From positions 62,001 through 126,000 of the forward strand of contig NZ_AAUW01000013.1 in the NCBI RefSeq assembly GCF_000168975.1: a stretch of DNA of 64,000 bases, written 5' to 3'. This stretch comes from Roseibium aggregatum IAM 12614. Lineage in GTDB: Bacteria; Pseudomonadota; Alphaproteobacteria; Rhizobiales; Stappiaceae. Shown here one piece after another: positions 36,455 through 45,244 of this stretch. Positions within the stretch are counted from its first letter, which is position 1. Every line of letters begins with the position of its first letter. Both the position numbers and the translations under genes were made by a program. The notes below the pieces were generated by a model. That model was not told the origin of the DNA. It did not search any database and saw only the letters and a program-made list of their open reading frames with translations.

Positions 36455-36973
36455 ATGAGCGATTTTTGGGTCTTTGGCTATGGTTCTTTGATGTGGAACC
36501 CAGGATTTGATCACAAGCGCGCCGAACCGGCTCTGCTGCGCGGTGCGCATCGCTCGCTTTGCGTCTATTCCTGGGTGCACCGGGGCACCCAGCAGCGCCC
36601 CGGGCTGGTCTTCGGTCTCGATAACGGCGGCGCCTGCCGGGGCATCGCCTATCAGGTCTCCAGGGACATCTGGCCGCAGGTGCTGGAGTATCTGCGCGCC
36701 CGCGAACAGACGACCATGGTCTACAAGGAACACCATCATCACGTCGAACTCGACAGCGGCGAGACGGTTGAGGCGCTTGTCTACATGGTCGATCACAGCC
36801 ACGCCCAGTATGCAGGGGCGCTGCCGCTGGAAGAGCAGCTTGAGATCGTGAGGGGCGCCGTCGGCAAGTCGGGAGCCAATCCGGACTATGTCATCAACAC
36901 CGCGGCCCACCTTCAGGACATGGGCATTCCCGACACAGGTCTGGCCTGGCTGGCCGAACGCCTGAAAACCTGA
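36455..36973 (+). CDS. ChaC-type gamma-glutamylcyclotransferase
   Basis: 172 residues. 'WVFGYGSLMWNPGFDHK' at the N-terminus is the ChaC substrate loop, with 'RGTQQRPGLVFGLDNGGACR' and 'CRGIAYQVS' completing the small barrel. The family cleaves glutathione to 5-oxoproline and Cys-Gly. Cytoplasmic. It faces away from the DUF2125 gene, and their start regions lie close together or overlap if the longer DUF2125 start is used. Confidence 0.88.
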   Translation: MSDFWVFGYGSLMWNPGFDHKRAEPALLRGAHRSLCVYSWVHRGTQQRPGLVFGLDNGGACRGIAYQVSRDIWPQVLEYLRAREQTTMVYKEHHHHVELDSGETVEALVYMVDHSHAQYAGALPLEEQLEIVRGAVGKSGANPDYVINTAAHLQDMGIPDTGLAWLAERLKT

Positions 36974-37003
36974 TCACAGCAGTGGCAACGCCTACTCCCT
37001 TTT

Positions 37004-37660
37004 TCAGGGAACGCCCCACCAGCGCAGCGTCTGCTCGCAGTGATACTTCAGCGCCTGCACCGCCTCGGCCTCGTTGTGCGCTTCCAGCGCGTCGATGACC
37101 GCCAGATGCTCGTCCATCGCCGAGGCGATCCGGTCGGCTAGAAACGGCCGCGCATGCTGGATCACGGCGATCCGGATGCGGTTGGCCGCGTAAGCCGCTG
37201 ACAGAAGCGAGTTTCCAAGACCTTCGCCAAGGTAACTGTGCAAGGACAGATCTACCTCGATGGCCTTGGGCGGCAGGCTGACGGCGGGGCCGGTCCTTGC
37301 CGCTTCCCGCATGACCTCGTGCCGGTGGCGCAAGGCCTCCAGGCCGCTCAGATTACCCTGTGAAATGCGCCGCCGCGCGCCTTCCTGATCCAGAACCAGC
37401 CGTTCGTCGAGACATTCGCGGATGTTGTCAGCGCTTGCTTCCATCACCTGAAGTCCGCGTTTGGGCACCGTCGTCAGGAACCCTTGCGAGCTGGCGTATT
37501 TCACGGCTTCGCGTACAGGCGCGATCGGATATTGCAGAAGGTCGACGAGCTGGGACATCGACAGGAACTGGCCATTGCGCAGCGACCCGCTGCGCAAGGC
37601 TTCGACAAGCGCTTGAAAAGCCTTGTCGTTCAGCAACTCGCCATTGTTCGCGTCCTTCAT
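37004..37660 (-). CDS. GntR-family (FCD-type) transcription regulator
   Basis: 218 residues from the ATG at 37660 (GGAG six bases ahead); the frame extends upstream without a family-like sequence. N-terminal winged helix: 'MSQLVDLLQYPIAPVREAVK' and 'FLTTVPKRGLQVM'. The C-terminal helical effector domain has the His residues expected of the FCD class ('HSYLGEGL', 'DEHLAVIDALEAHNEAEAVQ'), which bind a metal and a carboxylate ligand. It is divergent from an NCS1 permease and most likely controls that gene in response to the transported compound or a product of it. Confidence 0.88.
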   Translation of the reverse strand: MKDANNGELLNDKAFQALVEALRSGSLRNGQFLSMSQLVDLLQYPIAPVREAVKYASSQGFLTTVPKRGLQVMEASADNIRECLDERLVLDQEGARRRISQGNLSGLEALRHRHEVMREAARTGPAVSLPPKAIEVDLSLHSYLGEGLGNSLLSAAYAANRIRIAVIQHARPFLADRIASAMDEHLAVIDALEAHNEAEAVQALKYHCEQTLRWWGVP

Positions 37661-37761
37661 TGCAGCTCCGTCGATCCGGCCTGGATGATCGCAGGTTGTC
37701 TCCACAGGCATTTCCAAGCAAAACCGAAAGGACTTGCTTGAAATTCCGCATAGTCTGTTAC

Positions 37762-37785
37762 CTAACATGCTTTGTAAAATGTTAG
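37762..37785. promoter_or_regulatory. Inverted-repeat operator candidate between the GntR gene and the NCS1 permease gene
   Basis: CTAACAT (37762-37768) and ATGTTAG (37779-37785), perfect 7-bp arms with a 10-base AT-rich centre, lie in the shared promoter region. The layout suits a GntR dimer. The surrounding stretch is AT-richer than the neighbouring genes. Confidence 0.5.
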
Positions 37786-37910
37786 ATGCAAGCACAAACT
37801 TTTTGCAATGCACAGCCAAGCGCTTCCTGCGTCCGGGAGAACGCAAGAAGTCACGCGAACGTCGGGAAAGACACCAAGGCCGCCGGGGATGTGGCCGCAA
37901 GGAGGAGACT

Positions 37911-39371
37911 ATGGCGAATTTATCTGGCAAATCGGGTCCGCGAGACGGAGGTCTCTACAACGAAGACCTCGCGCCGATCCCGGCTTCGGAGCGCAAGTGG
38001 GGCGCCTTCGAGATCTTCAACGTCTGGAACAACGATATCCAGAGCCTGTTCGGCTACACCCTGGCCGCATCGCTGTTCATCACCTACGGCCTCAACGGCT
38101 GGATGGTCTTCGCGGCGATCGTGCTGGCCGGTTTCTTCGTCATGGTGCTGGTCAATCTCACCGGCCGGCCGTCAGTAAAGCACGGCGTGCCCTATCCGGT
38201 GATCGCGCGTGCCTCGATGGGGGTCTACGGCGCCCGTTTTCCGGCTCTGGTGCGCGGCATCGTCGCCATTTTCTGGTACGGCGTGCAGACCTATTTCGCC
38301 TCGACAGCGGTCGCCTTGCTGTTCAACACGCTGATCGGCAGCGAAGGCGGAGCGGAATTCCTGGGCATGACAGCTGTCGGCTGGATTTCCTATCTCATCG
38401 TCTGCGTCTTCCAGGTTGCCCTGTTCATGAAGGGCATCGATTGGGTCGGCAAGTTCCTGAACTGGGCAGGCCCGTTCGTCTATATCGTCATGATCGCGCT
38501 GTGCCTGGTGATCTGGTGGAAAGCCGGCAACGGCATCTTCGCCGCCCTCGGCACCATCTTTGAAGGCAGCGAAGCATCCGATCCGCGGGGACCCGTTGCG
38601 GCCTTTGTCGCAGTGGTTGGCACGATGATCGCCTATTTCGCCGCCGTCGTGATCAACTTCGGCGATTTTTCCCGCTTCGTTTCGGATGAACGCGCCATGA
38701 AGCGCGGCAACTTCTGGGGTCTGCCGGTCTCCATGGCGTTCTTCTCGTTCATCGCCCTGTTCGTGACCGCCGGCACCGTCGTGCTGTTCGGCGAAAAGCT
38801 GGTGAACCCGGCCGACATCGTCGACCGTGTCGACAACGTTCTGCTGACGCTGATCGCCGCCATCACCTTCTTCGCGGCAACTGTGGGCATCAACCTGGTG
38901 GCAAACTTCATTCCGCCGGCCTATGACATTGCCAACCTCAACCCGGAGAAGATCTCGGCCAAGACCGGCGGCATCATCACCGCCGTCATCGCCTTCTTCA
39001 TCGGCGCGCTGTGGGTGTCGGTCATCTCGAACATCGGCATTGCCGCTTTCGTCGACACGCTTGGCGCCTTCCTGGCACCGCTCTACGGCATTCTGGTCGC
39101 GGACTACTACCTGGTGCGCAAGCAGAACATCGATGTCGAGGCGCTGTTTTCCTCCGATCCGGAGGCCCGCTACCACTACAACAACGGCTGGAACATGAAG
39201 GCGATCTTTGCCTTCGCCATTGCCGCACTGTTCTCGGTGGCAACCGTGTGGGTTCCGGCCCTGTCGGAACTCTCCGGCTACGGCTGGGTCATCGGCGCGG
39301 TTCTGGGCGGTGTGCTGCATCTGGGCCTGATGCGCCTGCAGACGGCAGAAGCCGGCAAGGCAGCGCATTAA
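37911..39371 (+). CDS. NCS1-family nucleobase/hydantoin permease
   Basis: 486 residues with about 12 membrane segments, starting at an ATG after a strong AAGGAGGAG. 'IFNVWNNDIQSLFGYTLAAS', 'HGVPYPVIARASMGVYGA', 'INFGDFSRFVSD' and 'LAPLYGILVADYYLVRKQNI' are the conserved NCS1 blocks. It imports a nucleobase or related compound (cytosine, uracil, allantoin or hydantoin) by cation symport. The exact substrate cannot be read, and no catabolic gene is adjacent. Probably controlled by the divergent GntR regulator. A strong terminator follows. Confidence 0.88.
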   Translation: MANLSGKSGPRDGGLYNEDLAPIPASERKWGAFEIFNVWNNDIQSLFGYTLAASLFITYGLNGWMVFAAIVLAGFFVMVLVNLTGRPSVKHGVPYPVIARASMGVYGARFPALVRGIVAIFWYGVQTYFASTAVALLFNTLIGSEGGAEFLGMTAVGWISYLIVCVFQVALFMKGIDWVGKFLNWAGPFVYIVMIALCLVIWWKAGNGIFAALGTIFEGSEASDPRGPVAAFVAVVGTMIAYFAAVVINFGDFSRFVSDERAMKRGNFWGLPVSMAFFSFIALFVTAGTVVLFGEKLVNPADIVDRVDNVLLTLIAAITFFAATVGINLVANFIPPAYDIANLNPEKISAKTGGIITAVIAFFIGALWVSVISNIGIAAFVDTLGAFLAPLYGILVADYYLVRKQNIDVEALFSSDPEARYHYNNGWNMKAIFAFAIAALFSVATVWVPALSELSGYGWVIGAVLGGVLHLGLMRLQTAEAGKAAH

Positions 39372-39428
39372 GGCAGCCGGAAGACAGGTTCAGGTGGGTC
39401 ATCGCACCTGAACCTCGCCTTCAAACTG

Positions 39429-39464
39429 AAAGACCGCCTCAACGCGTTGGGGCGGTCTTTTTTC
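39429..39464 (+). terminator. Rho-independent terminator after the NCS1 permease gene
   Basis: AAAGACCGCC-TCAACGCGTTGG-GGCGGTCTTTTTT: an 8-10 bp stem followed by a run of T on the plus strand. It also overlaps the 3' end of the converging plsC gene. Confidence 0.85.
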
Positions 39465-40239
39465 AGGCCGGTTGTGCCTTGCGGCGTGTGTCGACGTCCT
39501 CAAGCACCGGGGAGGGCTTGCTGGCCGCGCGGGCTTCCTCGATCAGCCGGTCGCTGGCCGCTTCGATTTCCGTGACCATTCTGCCGTAAAAGGCGTTCGG
39601 GGCCAGACCCGGTTCGATCGGTGGCAGGATCTCGACGATCACCGTACCCGGATAGACCTTCCACGAGGCACGAGGCCAGTAGAGGCCGGCATTGTGGGCA
39701 ATCGGCACCACCGGGCATTTCAGGTCGCGGTAGAGATGGGCAATCCCGAACTTGTATTTCGGCTCGGCCCCGGCGGGCCGGCGTGTTCCTTCGGGAAAGA
39801 TCAGGATCTGGCGCTTTTCAGCAATCGCCTGTTTGGCGGCCTGCATCATCGCAGCCAGCGCTTCAGTCCGCTTGCCGCGGTTGATCGGGATCTGCTTGAA
39901 CTTGGCCGTGTACCAGCCGAAAATCGGTATCCAGCGCAACTCTCGCTTCAGGATGAAGGTGGGGCTTCTGAACAACGGTATCATCGCCACCGTTTCCCAG
40001 GCGGACTGATGTTTCATGGCGGCAATGAAACCGCCTTCTGGCAGGTTTTCCCGCCCCCGGACTTCCACCTTGATGCCCGCAAACACGCGCATCAGCAGCT
40101 GCAGCACCCGCGACCAGGTCGGCACTACCCACCAGCCCCAGCGGCGCGGCAGTAGCATCACCGGCGCGAACAGGATCATCAGCAGCAAGGTGACGGTATA
40201 AAACAGGATCTGGAAAAGGGTAGAGCGCAGAAAAACCAT
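39463..40239 (-). CDS. plsC: 1-acyl-sn-glycerol-3-phosphate acyltransferase
   Basis: 258 residues from the ATG at 40239; an in-frame ATG at 40272 is possible. One N-terminal membrane segment, then acyltransferase block I 'MKHQSAWETVA' (here H-X4-E, as often in alphaproteobacteria, in place of H-X4-D), block II near 'IPINRGKRTEALA', block III 'LIFPEGTRRPAG' and block IV 'VPIAHNAGLYWP'. It acylates lysophosphatidate to phosphatidate at the inner membrane. Last gene of a probable ftsE-ftsX-ydcF-plsC transcript. Confidence 0.92.
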   Translation of the reverse strand: MVFLRSTLFQILFYTVTLLLMILFAPVMLLPRRWGWWVVPTWSRVLQLLMRVFAGIKVEVRGRENLPEGGFIAAMKHQSAWETVAMIPLFRSPTFILKRELRWIPIFGWYTAKFKQIPINRGKRTEALAAMMQAAKQAIAEKRQILIFPEGTRRPAGAEPKYKFGIAHLYRDLKCPVVPIAHNAGLYWPRASWKVYPGTVIVEILPPIEPGLAPNAFYGRMVTEIEAASDRLIEEARAASKPSPVLEDVDTRRKAQPA

Positions 40240-40296
40240 GGCACCGCAAAGACTGGTCGTAGGTGAAGTCACCGCTCGGCCATGGCCCGACTGCTG

Positions 40297-41022
40297 TCAG
40301 CGCATACCCTGCACGGTAATCCGGAGTCGGGCGAGGATATACTTCACATATTCGCGCATGAGAAGCCGCATCGTTGCCGGTTCCCTGTACCAGTGATCCA
40401 GCTTCAAGTCCTTGGAGAAGACCGGATAGGCAATCAGGGAAACATCCGGCAGGGCTCCGGCAAGTTCCACCTTGGCCCGTGGAAGATGGTAGGCACTGGT
40501 CACCACCAGCAAGGAAGAGAACCCGTTTTTCCTGACCCAGTTGGCGGTTTCCACCGCATTGCCCGCAGTATTGAGCGCAACGCGGTCAAGATCGACGCTG
40601 TTCGTTTCCAGCGGCATGTTGGATGCGGTAACGGCGGCAAGCTGTTCGCGCGTGGTCCCCGGATGAACGCCGGAAATCAGCAAGCGGTTGGCGCGTCCTT
40701 CTTCCAGAAGGCGGACGGCCTCGTTGACGCGGGCGTGCCCACCCGTCAGCACCACGATGGCATCCGCATTGGCAGTGGCCGGCACCCTGGCGTTGGCGAC
40801 CTTCTGGGCGAACATGGCAAACTGCCCGGCGGTTCCGGCCAAAAGAGCCGTAACGACCGCGACGAACAGGACCCTGAGGCCAAATCGCTTCTTGCGCGTA
40901 TCGCCCGTGGTGGTGCTCCTGCGTGCTGCGCGCTGGTCCTGCGATTTGGACACACGCCGTTCGCCAACGACGGCACTTCCGTCGTCCAGAACGGGGTCTA
41001 ACACTGTGTCAGCATGGGTCAT
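40297..41022 (-). CDS. YdcF/SanA-type DUF218 membrane protein
   Basis: 241 residues. About 50 basic, Ser/Thr-rich cytoplasmic residues, one membrane segment (about 50-70), then a periplasmic DUF218 domain: 'DAIVVLTGGHARVNEAVRLL', 'RLLISGVHPGTTREQL', 'NTAGNAVETANWVRKNGF' and 'VTSAYHLPRAKVEL'. The family (ElyC, SanA, YdcF) is tied to envelope integrity and undecaprenyl-phosphate metabolism, but its chemistry is not settled. It lies between ftsX and plsC on one strand. Confidence 0.85.
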   Translation of the reverse strand: MTHADTVLDPVLDDGSAVVGERRVSKSQDQRAARRSTTTGDTRKKRFGLRVLFVAVVTALLAGTAGQFAMFAQKVANARVPATANADAIVVLTGGHARVNEAVRLLEEGRANRLLISGVHPGTTREQLAAVTASNMPLETNSVDLDRVALNTAGNAVETANWVRKNGFSSLLVVTSAYHLPRAKVELAGALPDVSLIAYPVFSKDLKLDHWYREPATMRLLMREYVKYILARLRITVQGMR

Positions 41023-41074
41023 GGCGCGACTATGATAAGTGATTCGGCCAATTTCACGGCATTGTGTGATAAAA

Positions 41075-42127
41075 TCAATCCACTTTCGCCAGATGGGCCT
41101 TGACTGCGAGACCCGAAGTAAGGGCTGTCAGGATCGCCACGAGGAACACCACGCCGAACACACCGAGGTAACCGGGCAGGCTGACGGAGATGCCGCCGAA
41201 GAGAGCCGACATCTGATCGGAACCGGCCTGGCCGGAGCTCTGCCGGGTGAGCATGTCGACCGTGAGAAAGCTCAGGATCGCCGCGACACCGCCGGAAACG
41301 CCGCCCTTCAGACCCAGCATCAGGAAGTGCCGCTGGAATTCACGCGCGATGAAGCCATCTTCCGCACCGACGAAATGCAGAACGGAGACGACGTCCTTGT
41401 TTCCGGCCATGGCCGCCTGCGTCGCGAAGACGACGCTCAGGACCATCGAGCCGAGCACGAGCACCATGATGGCAAAACCGCCAAGCACCACGGCACCGGC
41501 CATGGCCGACAATCTTGACGTCCAGACCGAGTGATCGTCGACGCTTGCACCGGCCACGGTCTGGGAGACCATGTCGCGCAATTGCGACAGGTTCAGGAGT
41601 TCCGGATCTCCGACGGTGATCTGGATGAGCCGCGGCACCGGCAGGCCGTCAAGCTGCAGCCCTTCGCCAAGCCAGGGTTCCAGCAACGCCTTGGTTTCGG
41701 CATCCGACAGGGCACGAACGGAATCGATGCCCGGAAACTCCTGCGCGAGCGCAACCGCCTTGTCGATTTCCCGCAGCATGTCGACGCCTTCGGTCGGTCG
41801 GATCTGGATGGTGATCTCGCGCACCAGATCGTTCTGCCAGGCATCGGCAGCATCCCACACCACCGAAACGGCGCCCACCGTCAGACAGGCCAGAAAGCTC
41901 ATGATGGCAACCACAAGCGTAAGCGCCCGCCCGGCAACGGCCTGCGGCGGCACAATCGCCGCGGAGGGGCGCAATTTGGCGTCGTCTCCCTGGGGCGCCT
42001 CGTTTTTCGGCTTGGGTGCGGCCTTGCGGGCCGGCTTGCGGCCACGCTTCGGACGTTCCATCCGCCTGGGCGGACGGACGCTGGAAGCGCTCGCCTGTTT
42101 TTTGTCGGTGTCGTCGGACTGAACCAT
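41075..42127 (-). CDS. ftsX: Cell division protein FtsX
   Basis: 350 residues. A basic cytoplasmic tail of about 75 residues ('RRMERPKRGRKPARKAAPK') precedes the first membrane segment. A periplasmic loop follows ('EITIQIRPTEGVDMLREIDK', the FtsX extracellular domain), then three more membrane segments near the C-terminus. FtsX partners the ATPase FtsE; together they switch on peptidoglycan amidases at the septum. The start lies eight bases after the ftsE stop on the same strand. Confidence 0.93.
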   Translation of the reverse strand: MVQSDDTDKKQASASSVRPPRRMERPKRGRKPARKAAPKPKNEAPQGDDAKLRPSAAIVPPQAVAGRALTLVVAIMSFLACLTVGAVSVVWDAADAWQNDLVREITIQIRPTEGVDMLREIDKAVALAQEFPGIDSVRALSDAETKALLEPWLGEGLQLDGLPVPRLIQITVGDPELLNLSQLRDMVSQTVAGASVDDHSVWTSRLSAMAGAVVLGGFAIMVLVLGSMVLSVVFATQAAMAGNKDVVSVLHFVGAEDGFIAREFQRHFLMLGLKGGVSGGVAAILSFLTVDMLTRQSSGQAGSDQMSALFGGISVSLPGYLGVFGVVFLVAILTALTSGLAVKAHLAKVD

Positions 42128-42135
42128 TATGCCGC

Positions 42136-42795
42136 CTAATCGAAAATTGAGAGGCGCCCGTCCGCAAGCACCATGCGCCGGGCGTCCACCTGTTCCAGCA
42201 GCGCGATATCATGGGTCGCGATGACGACAGACGTGCCGAGTTTGTTCAATTCAATGAAAAGGCGCAACAGACGGCGTGCAAGTGGCGGATCCACGTTACC
42301 GGTCGGCTCGTCGGCAAGCAGCATCTCCGGGCGCGTGATCAGCGCCCGCGCGATCGCGGCGCGCTGCTTTTCCCCGCCGGACAGCACCGGCGGCAGAACA
42401 TGCATACGGTCGCCAAGCCCGACCCATCGCAACAGATCGATCACGTCGGAACGATACTCGGATTCATCCTTTCCCACCACACGCAGCGGCAGGGCGACAT
42501 TTTCATATGTCGTCAGATGGTCCAGCAGCCGGAAATCCTGAAACACCACACCGATCTTGCGCCGGAGTTTCGGCAATTCCTGCTTGTCGATCACGCTCAG
42601 GTCGCGGTTGAACACCTTGATCAACCCACGGGTCGGACGCAGGGACATGAACAAGAGCCGGATCAGACTTGTCTTGCCCGCCCCGGAAGGCCCGGTCAGG
42701 AACTGAAACGACTGCGGCTCGATCTGAAAGGTCAGATCGCGCAGGATTTCCGGTCCCATTCCGTATCTCAATCCGACATTTTCGAAGCGGATCAC
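42136..42795 (-). CDS. ftsE: Cell division ATP-binding protein FtsE
   Basis: 219 residues. Walker A 'GPSGAGKTSLIRLL', Q-loop 'GVVFQDFRLLDHLT', ABC signature 'LSGGEKQRAAIARAL', Walker B 'MLLADEPTGNVD' and H-loop 'VVIATHDIALL'. It is the cytoplasmic ATPase that drives FtsX. First gene of the ftsE-ftsX-ydcF-plsC set; its promoter must lie in the 196-base region shared with the divergent zinc-ribbon gene. Confidence 0.95.
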   Translation of the reverse strand: MIRFENVGLRYGMGPEILRDLTFQIEPQSFQFLTGPSGAGKTSLIRLLFMSLRPTRGLIKVFNRDLSVIDKQELPKLRRKIGVVFQDFRLLDHLTTYENVALPLRVVGKDESEYRSDVIDLLRWVGLGDRMHVLPPVLSGGEKQRAAIARALITRPEMLLADEPTGNVDPPLARRLLRLFIELNKLGTSVVIATHDIALLEQVDARRMVLADGRLSIFD

Positions 42796-42991
42796 AAAAT
42801 TACTCCTGTTGATGGCCTGAACGCTATAGCCTGGCCGTTAACGGTGCATTAATCATATAAAGGTCCATTAAGGACCTGAAAGCCCGTCATAGGATTTGCT
42901 TGGCCCTTGTCCAATATTTCGTGCCGGATTTCGACCCCCCGGGGTTCCGAAGTGAACCGATAGAGCATGCCATGGCGAAAGGTCTTCGCAC

Positions 42992-43927
42992 ATGAAGATC
43001 AAATGTCCGGACTGCAGTACGTCCTACGAGATTAAGGTAGAGGCCCTTGGCCCGGAAGGGCGCAGCGTCAAATGCGCCAAGTGCGGCAACCGCTGGTTCG
43101 TTTCGCCCGACGACGACGAAGAAGGCGAGGTCGCGTTCAGCGCCAAGACCGGCGACGGCACTGCATCCCCCACGGTAGAGGAAGACCCCGAACAGGACGA
43201 AGCCGAGTGGGCCGCCGACGCCGAGGAAGAAACCTTCGACGCGGAACCTGAAGACGAGGACGACGCGCCTGCCGCCGCCATTCCCGAACCGGCTGCTGCC
43301 CGCACAGCCAGCGACGAGGCGAAATTTACCGCGGACCTTGAGGAAGACGCCCGGTCGGCCGGGCTGGAGAACAAGGCCGACATTGAATCCCTGGCCAAGC
43401 GGCCGAAAATCATAGTCAACCCGAACAAGTTCCGCAGAGACCAGATCGGCGCGATCCTGAACTGGCTGGTCCGGCGCAACTATCGGCGCATCGGCGGCGT
43501 CGCGCTGTTTGGCGTCGCCGTAGCGGTCTGCGTCATGTTCGTTCTCATGCGCGACACGCTGGTGAAGCAGTCTCCTGACCTCGCCAGTCTGTTCGGAATG
43601 ATCGGATTTGAGGTAAACCTGCGCGGACTGGAATTCCGCAACCTGCGCACCTTCACTGAAGTCGAGGACGGCAAGAAGGTTCTCGTGGTCGAAGGGTCGA
43701 TCCGCAATCTGCTCGACGAGCTCAACTCCGTTCCCGCGGTGCGTCTGTCGATCCGCGGTGCCGACATGCAGGAAGTTTATGCCTGGACGGTGGAACCCAG
43801 AACAAAAACGCTAAACGCACTGGACGAAACCCGGTTCAGGACGATATTAGCCGACCCTCCGAAAACCGCCACCGATATCCAGGTGCGGTTTGTTGAACGC
43901 GGCCAACGCCAGGTAGTTCTAGAGTGA
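42992..43927 (+). CDS. Zinc-ribbon (MJ0042-type) membrane protein
   Basis: 311 residues. The N-terminus holds a zinc ribbon with C5/C8 and C28/C31 ('KCPDCSTSYEI', 'KCAKCGNRWFV'). An acidic low-complexity stretch (about 45-125) follows, then one membrane segment ('VALFGVAVAVCVMFVLM', about 170) and a ~115-residue periplasmic domain of the DUF3426-like kind ('VVEGSIRNLLDELNSVPAVR'). Such proteins are common in alphaproteobacteria next to ftsE and hpt; their role is unknown. The stop codon lies three bases ahead of hpt, indicating an operon with hpt and cpdR. Confidence 0.82.
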   Translation: MKIKCPDCSTSYEIKVEALGPEGRSVKCAKCGNRWFVSPDDDEEGEVAFSAKTGDGTASPTVEEDPEQDEAEWAADAEEETFDAEPEDEDDAPAAAIPEPAAARTASDEAKFTADLEEDARSAGLENKADIESLAKRPKIIVNPNKFRRDQIGAILNWLVRRNYRRIGGVALFGVAVAVCVMFVLMRDTLVKQSPDLASLFGMIGFEVNLRGLEFRNLRTFTEVEDGKKVLVVEGSIRNLLDELNSVPAVRLSIRGADMQEVYAWTVEPRTKTLNALDETRFRTILADPPKTATDIQVRFVERGQRQVVLE

Positions 43928-43929
43928 CC

Positions 43930-44493
43930 ATGACATCACATATCCATACTCTGTTCGATGAAGACGCCATCGCCCAGCGCGTTAGCGCACTCGCAGAGGA
44001 AATCGCCGAAGGCAAACCGCAGAACCTGCTGGTCGTCGCCGTGCTGAAAGGCAGTTTCATTTTTGCGGCCGACCTCGTCCGGGCCATGCACCGGGCCTCG
44101 CTTCAGCCGGAAATGGAGTTCATGCACCTGTCCTCTTACGGGGCCGGCACCGAAGGCTCAGATACCATCCGTATTTTGCGCGATGTTGAAAGTGACGTTA
44201 ACGAGCGCGATATAATTTTAGTGGATGATATCCTGGAATCTGGCCGCACACTCGCCTTCGCGCGGGAGCGGCTGCTGAACAGAGGCGCACGCTCGGTAAA
44301 GATCGCAGCTTTGCTGGATAAACCCGAGCGCCGTAAAGCTGCCATATCTGCCGATTACGTTGGTTTTGCCTGTCCTGATAAGTTTGTCGTCGGATATGGT
44401 ATGGATATGGGCCACGCTTGGCGGCAGTTGCCCTATATTGGATACGTTGTCGCCCCGGACGACGGAGCGGCAGACGGCAACACGGGAGAGTGA
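43930..44493 (+). CDS. hpt: Hypoxanthine phosphoribosyltransferase
   Basis: 187 residues from the ATG at 43930; a GTG at 43924 is also in frame. The PRPP-binding loop is 'IILVDDILESGRTLAFA'; 'VAVLKGSFIFAADLVRAM' carries the pyrophosphate loop; 'YVGFACPDKFVVGYGMDMG' is the base-binding loop. It salvages hypoxanthine and guanine to their nucleotides. It sits between the zinc-ribbon gene and cpdR with two- to three-base gaps. Confidence 0.93.
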   Translation: MTSHIHTLFDEDAIAQRVSALAEEIAEGKPQNLLVVAVLKGSFIFAADLVRAMHRASLQPEMEFMHLSSYGAGTEGSDTIRILRDVESDVNERDIILVDDILESGRTLAFARERLLNRGARSVKIAALLDKPERRKAAISADYVGFACPDKFVVGYGMDMGHAWRQLPYIGYVVAPDDGAADGNTGE

Positions 44494-44495
44494 GC

Positions 44496-44891
44496 ATGGC
44501 TCGCATTCTTCTTACTGAAGACGATGAAGCTGTCCGCAGCTTCGTAAAGCGTGCCCTGGAGCTTGACGGTCATTCCGTCGAAGCGGCCGAGGATGGCGGC
44601 GAAGCCGTCGAAGTTCTGACCCGCGAGAAGGGCAGCTTCGATCTGCTGCTGTCCGACATCAAGATGCCCGTCATGGACGGCATTGCCCTTGCCTTGCACG
44701 CAGCCCGCGACTACCCGCGGATGCCGATCCTTCTCATGACCGGCTTTGCCGACCAGCGCGAACGGGCCAACGGCCTTGAAACCCTGGTGCATGACGTGGT
44801 CACCAAGCCATTTTCGCTGGCTGACATTCGCAAGGCCGTGCGCAACGCCATTTCCGGCGATCTGCCGAGCGAGACCCGCCGCTACGCATAA
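44496..44891 (+). CDS. cpdR: CpdR single-domain response regulator
   Basis: 131 residues: one receiver domain with no output domain. The acidic pocket is 'LTEDDEAV' and the phosphoacceptor is Asp54 in 'LLLSDIKMPVMDG', with the conserved Thr in 'LLMTGFADQ' and Lys in 'VVTKPFSL'. The match to alphaproteobacterial CpdR is close throughout. Unphosphorylated CpdR docks ClpXP at the pole and primes it to degrade cell-cycle proteins; phosphorylation through the CckA-ChpT relay shuts this off. It is the last gene before a strong terminator. Confidence 0.93.
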   Translation: MARILLTEDDEAVRSFVKRALELDGHSVEAAEDGGEAVEVLTREKGSFDLLLSDIKMPVMDGIALALHAARDYPRMPILLMTGFADQRERANGLETLVHDVVTKPFSLADIRKAVRNAISGDLPSETRRYA

Positions 44892-44916
44892 GGCTTCCGG
44901 CCATGGCTCCGAAACC

Positions 44917-44945
44917 CAAGACCCCGCTTCGGCGGGGTTTTTGTT
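44917..44945 (+). terminator. Rho-independent terminator after cpdR
   Basis: ACCCCGC-TTC-GGCGGGGT followed by TTTTGTTTG on the plus strand, about 30 bases after the cpdR stop. Confidence 0.88.
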
Positions 44946-45001
44946 TGGGCTTCTCACGCCGGTATTTTCCATTTCCCTTCAGAACACAGTGAAGTGCGCA
45001 A

Positions 45002-45171
45002 GCGGCCGATCCTTCGAGACAGCGCTTCGCGCTTCCTCAGGATGAGGGTGATCTTGTGGCAACGAGATATCTGAATGTGGCTGGGCTCTCCGCGGGGCCT
45101 ACAAAAGGCCTCACCCCAAAAGTCAACCTCATCCTGAGGAGCGCACGTGTGCGCGCCTCGAAGGGTGGGCC
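45002..45171. repeat. Uninterrupted REP/BIME-type repeat, same family as the IS110 target
   Basis: Left arm GCGGCCGATCCTTCGAGAC...CCTCAGGATGAGG and right arm CCTCATCCTGAGG...CTCGAAGGGTGGGCC in inverted orientation around an ~85-base centre. The arms match those at 10145-10157/11296-11418 in order and spacing. Both arms carry a near-match to the bridge-RNA target word CCATCCT (CGATCCT on the left; CCACCCT on the right, minus strand), each followed by TCGAG. The rest of the 44946-45244 gap holds only the terminator noted next. Confidence 0.8.
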
Positions 45172-45194
45172 ACAAACACAAACATCACCGTCAA

Positions 45195-45228
45195 AAACAA
45201 CTGACCCCGCCAAAGCGGGGTCATGAAC
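45195..45228 (-). terminator. Terminator after the TIGR02302-type gene
   Basis: On the minus strand TGACCCCGC-TTT-GGCGGGGTCA is followed by GTTGTTTTTG. It lies 17 bases beyond the stop codon at 45245. Confidence 0.8.
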
Positions 45229-45244
45229 CTTTTTTCGAAAAGGC

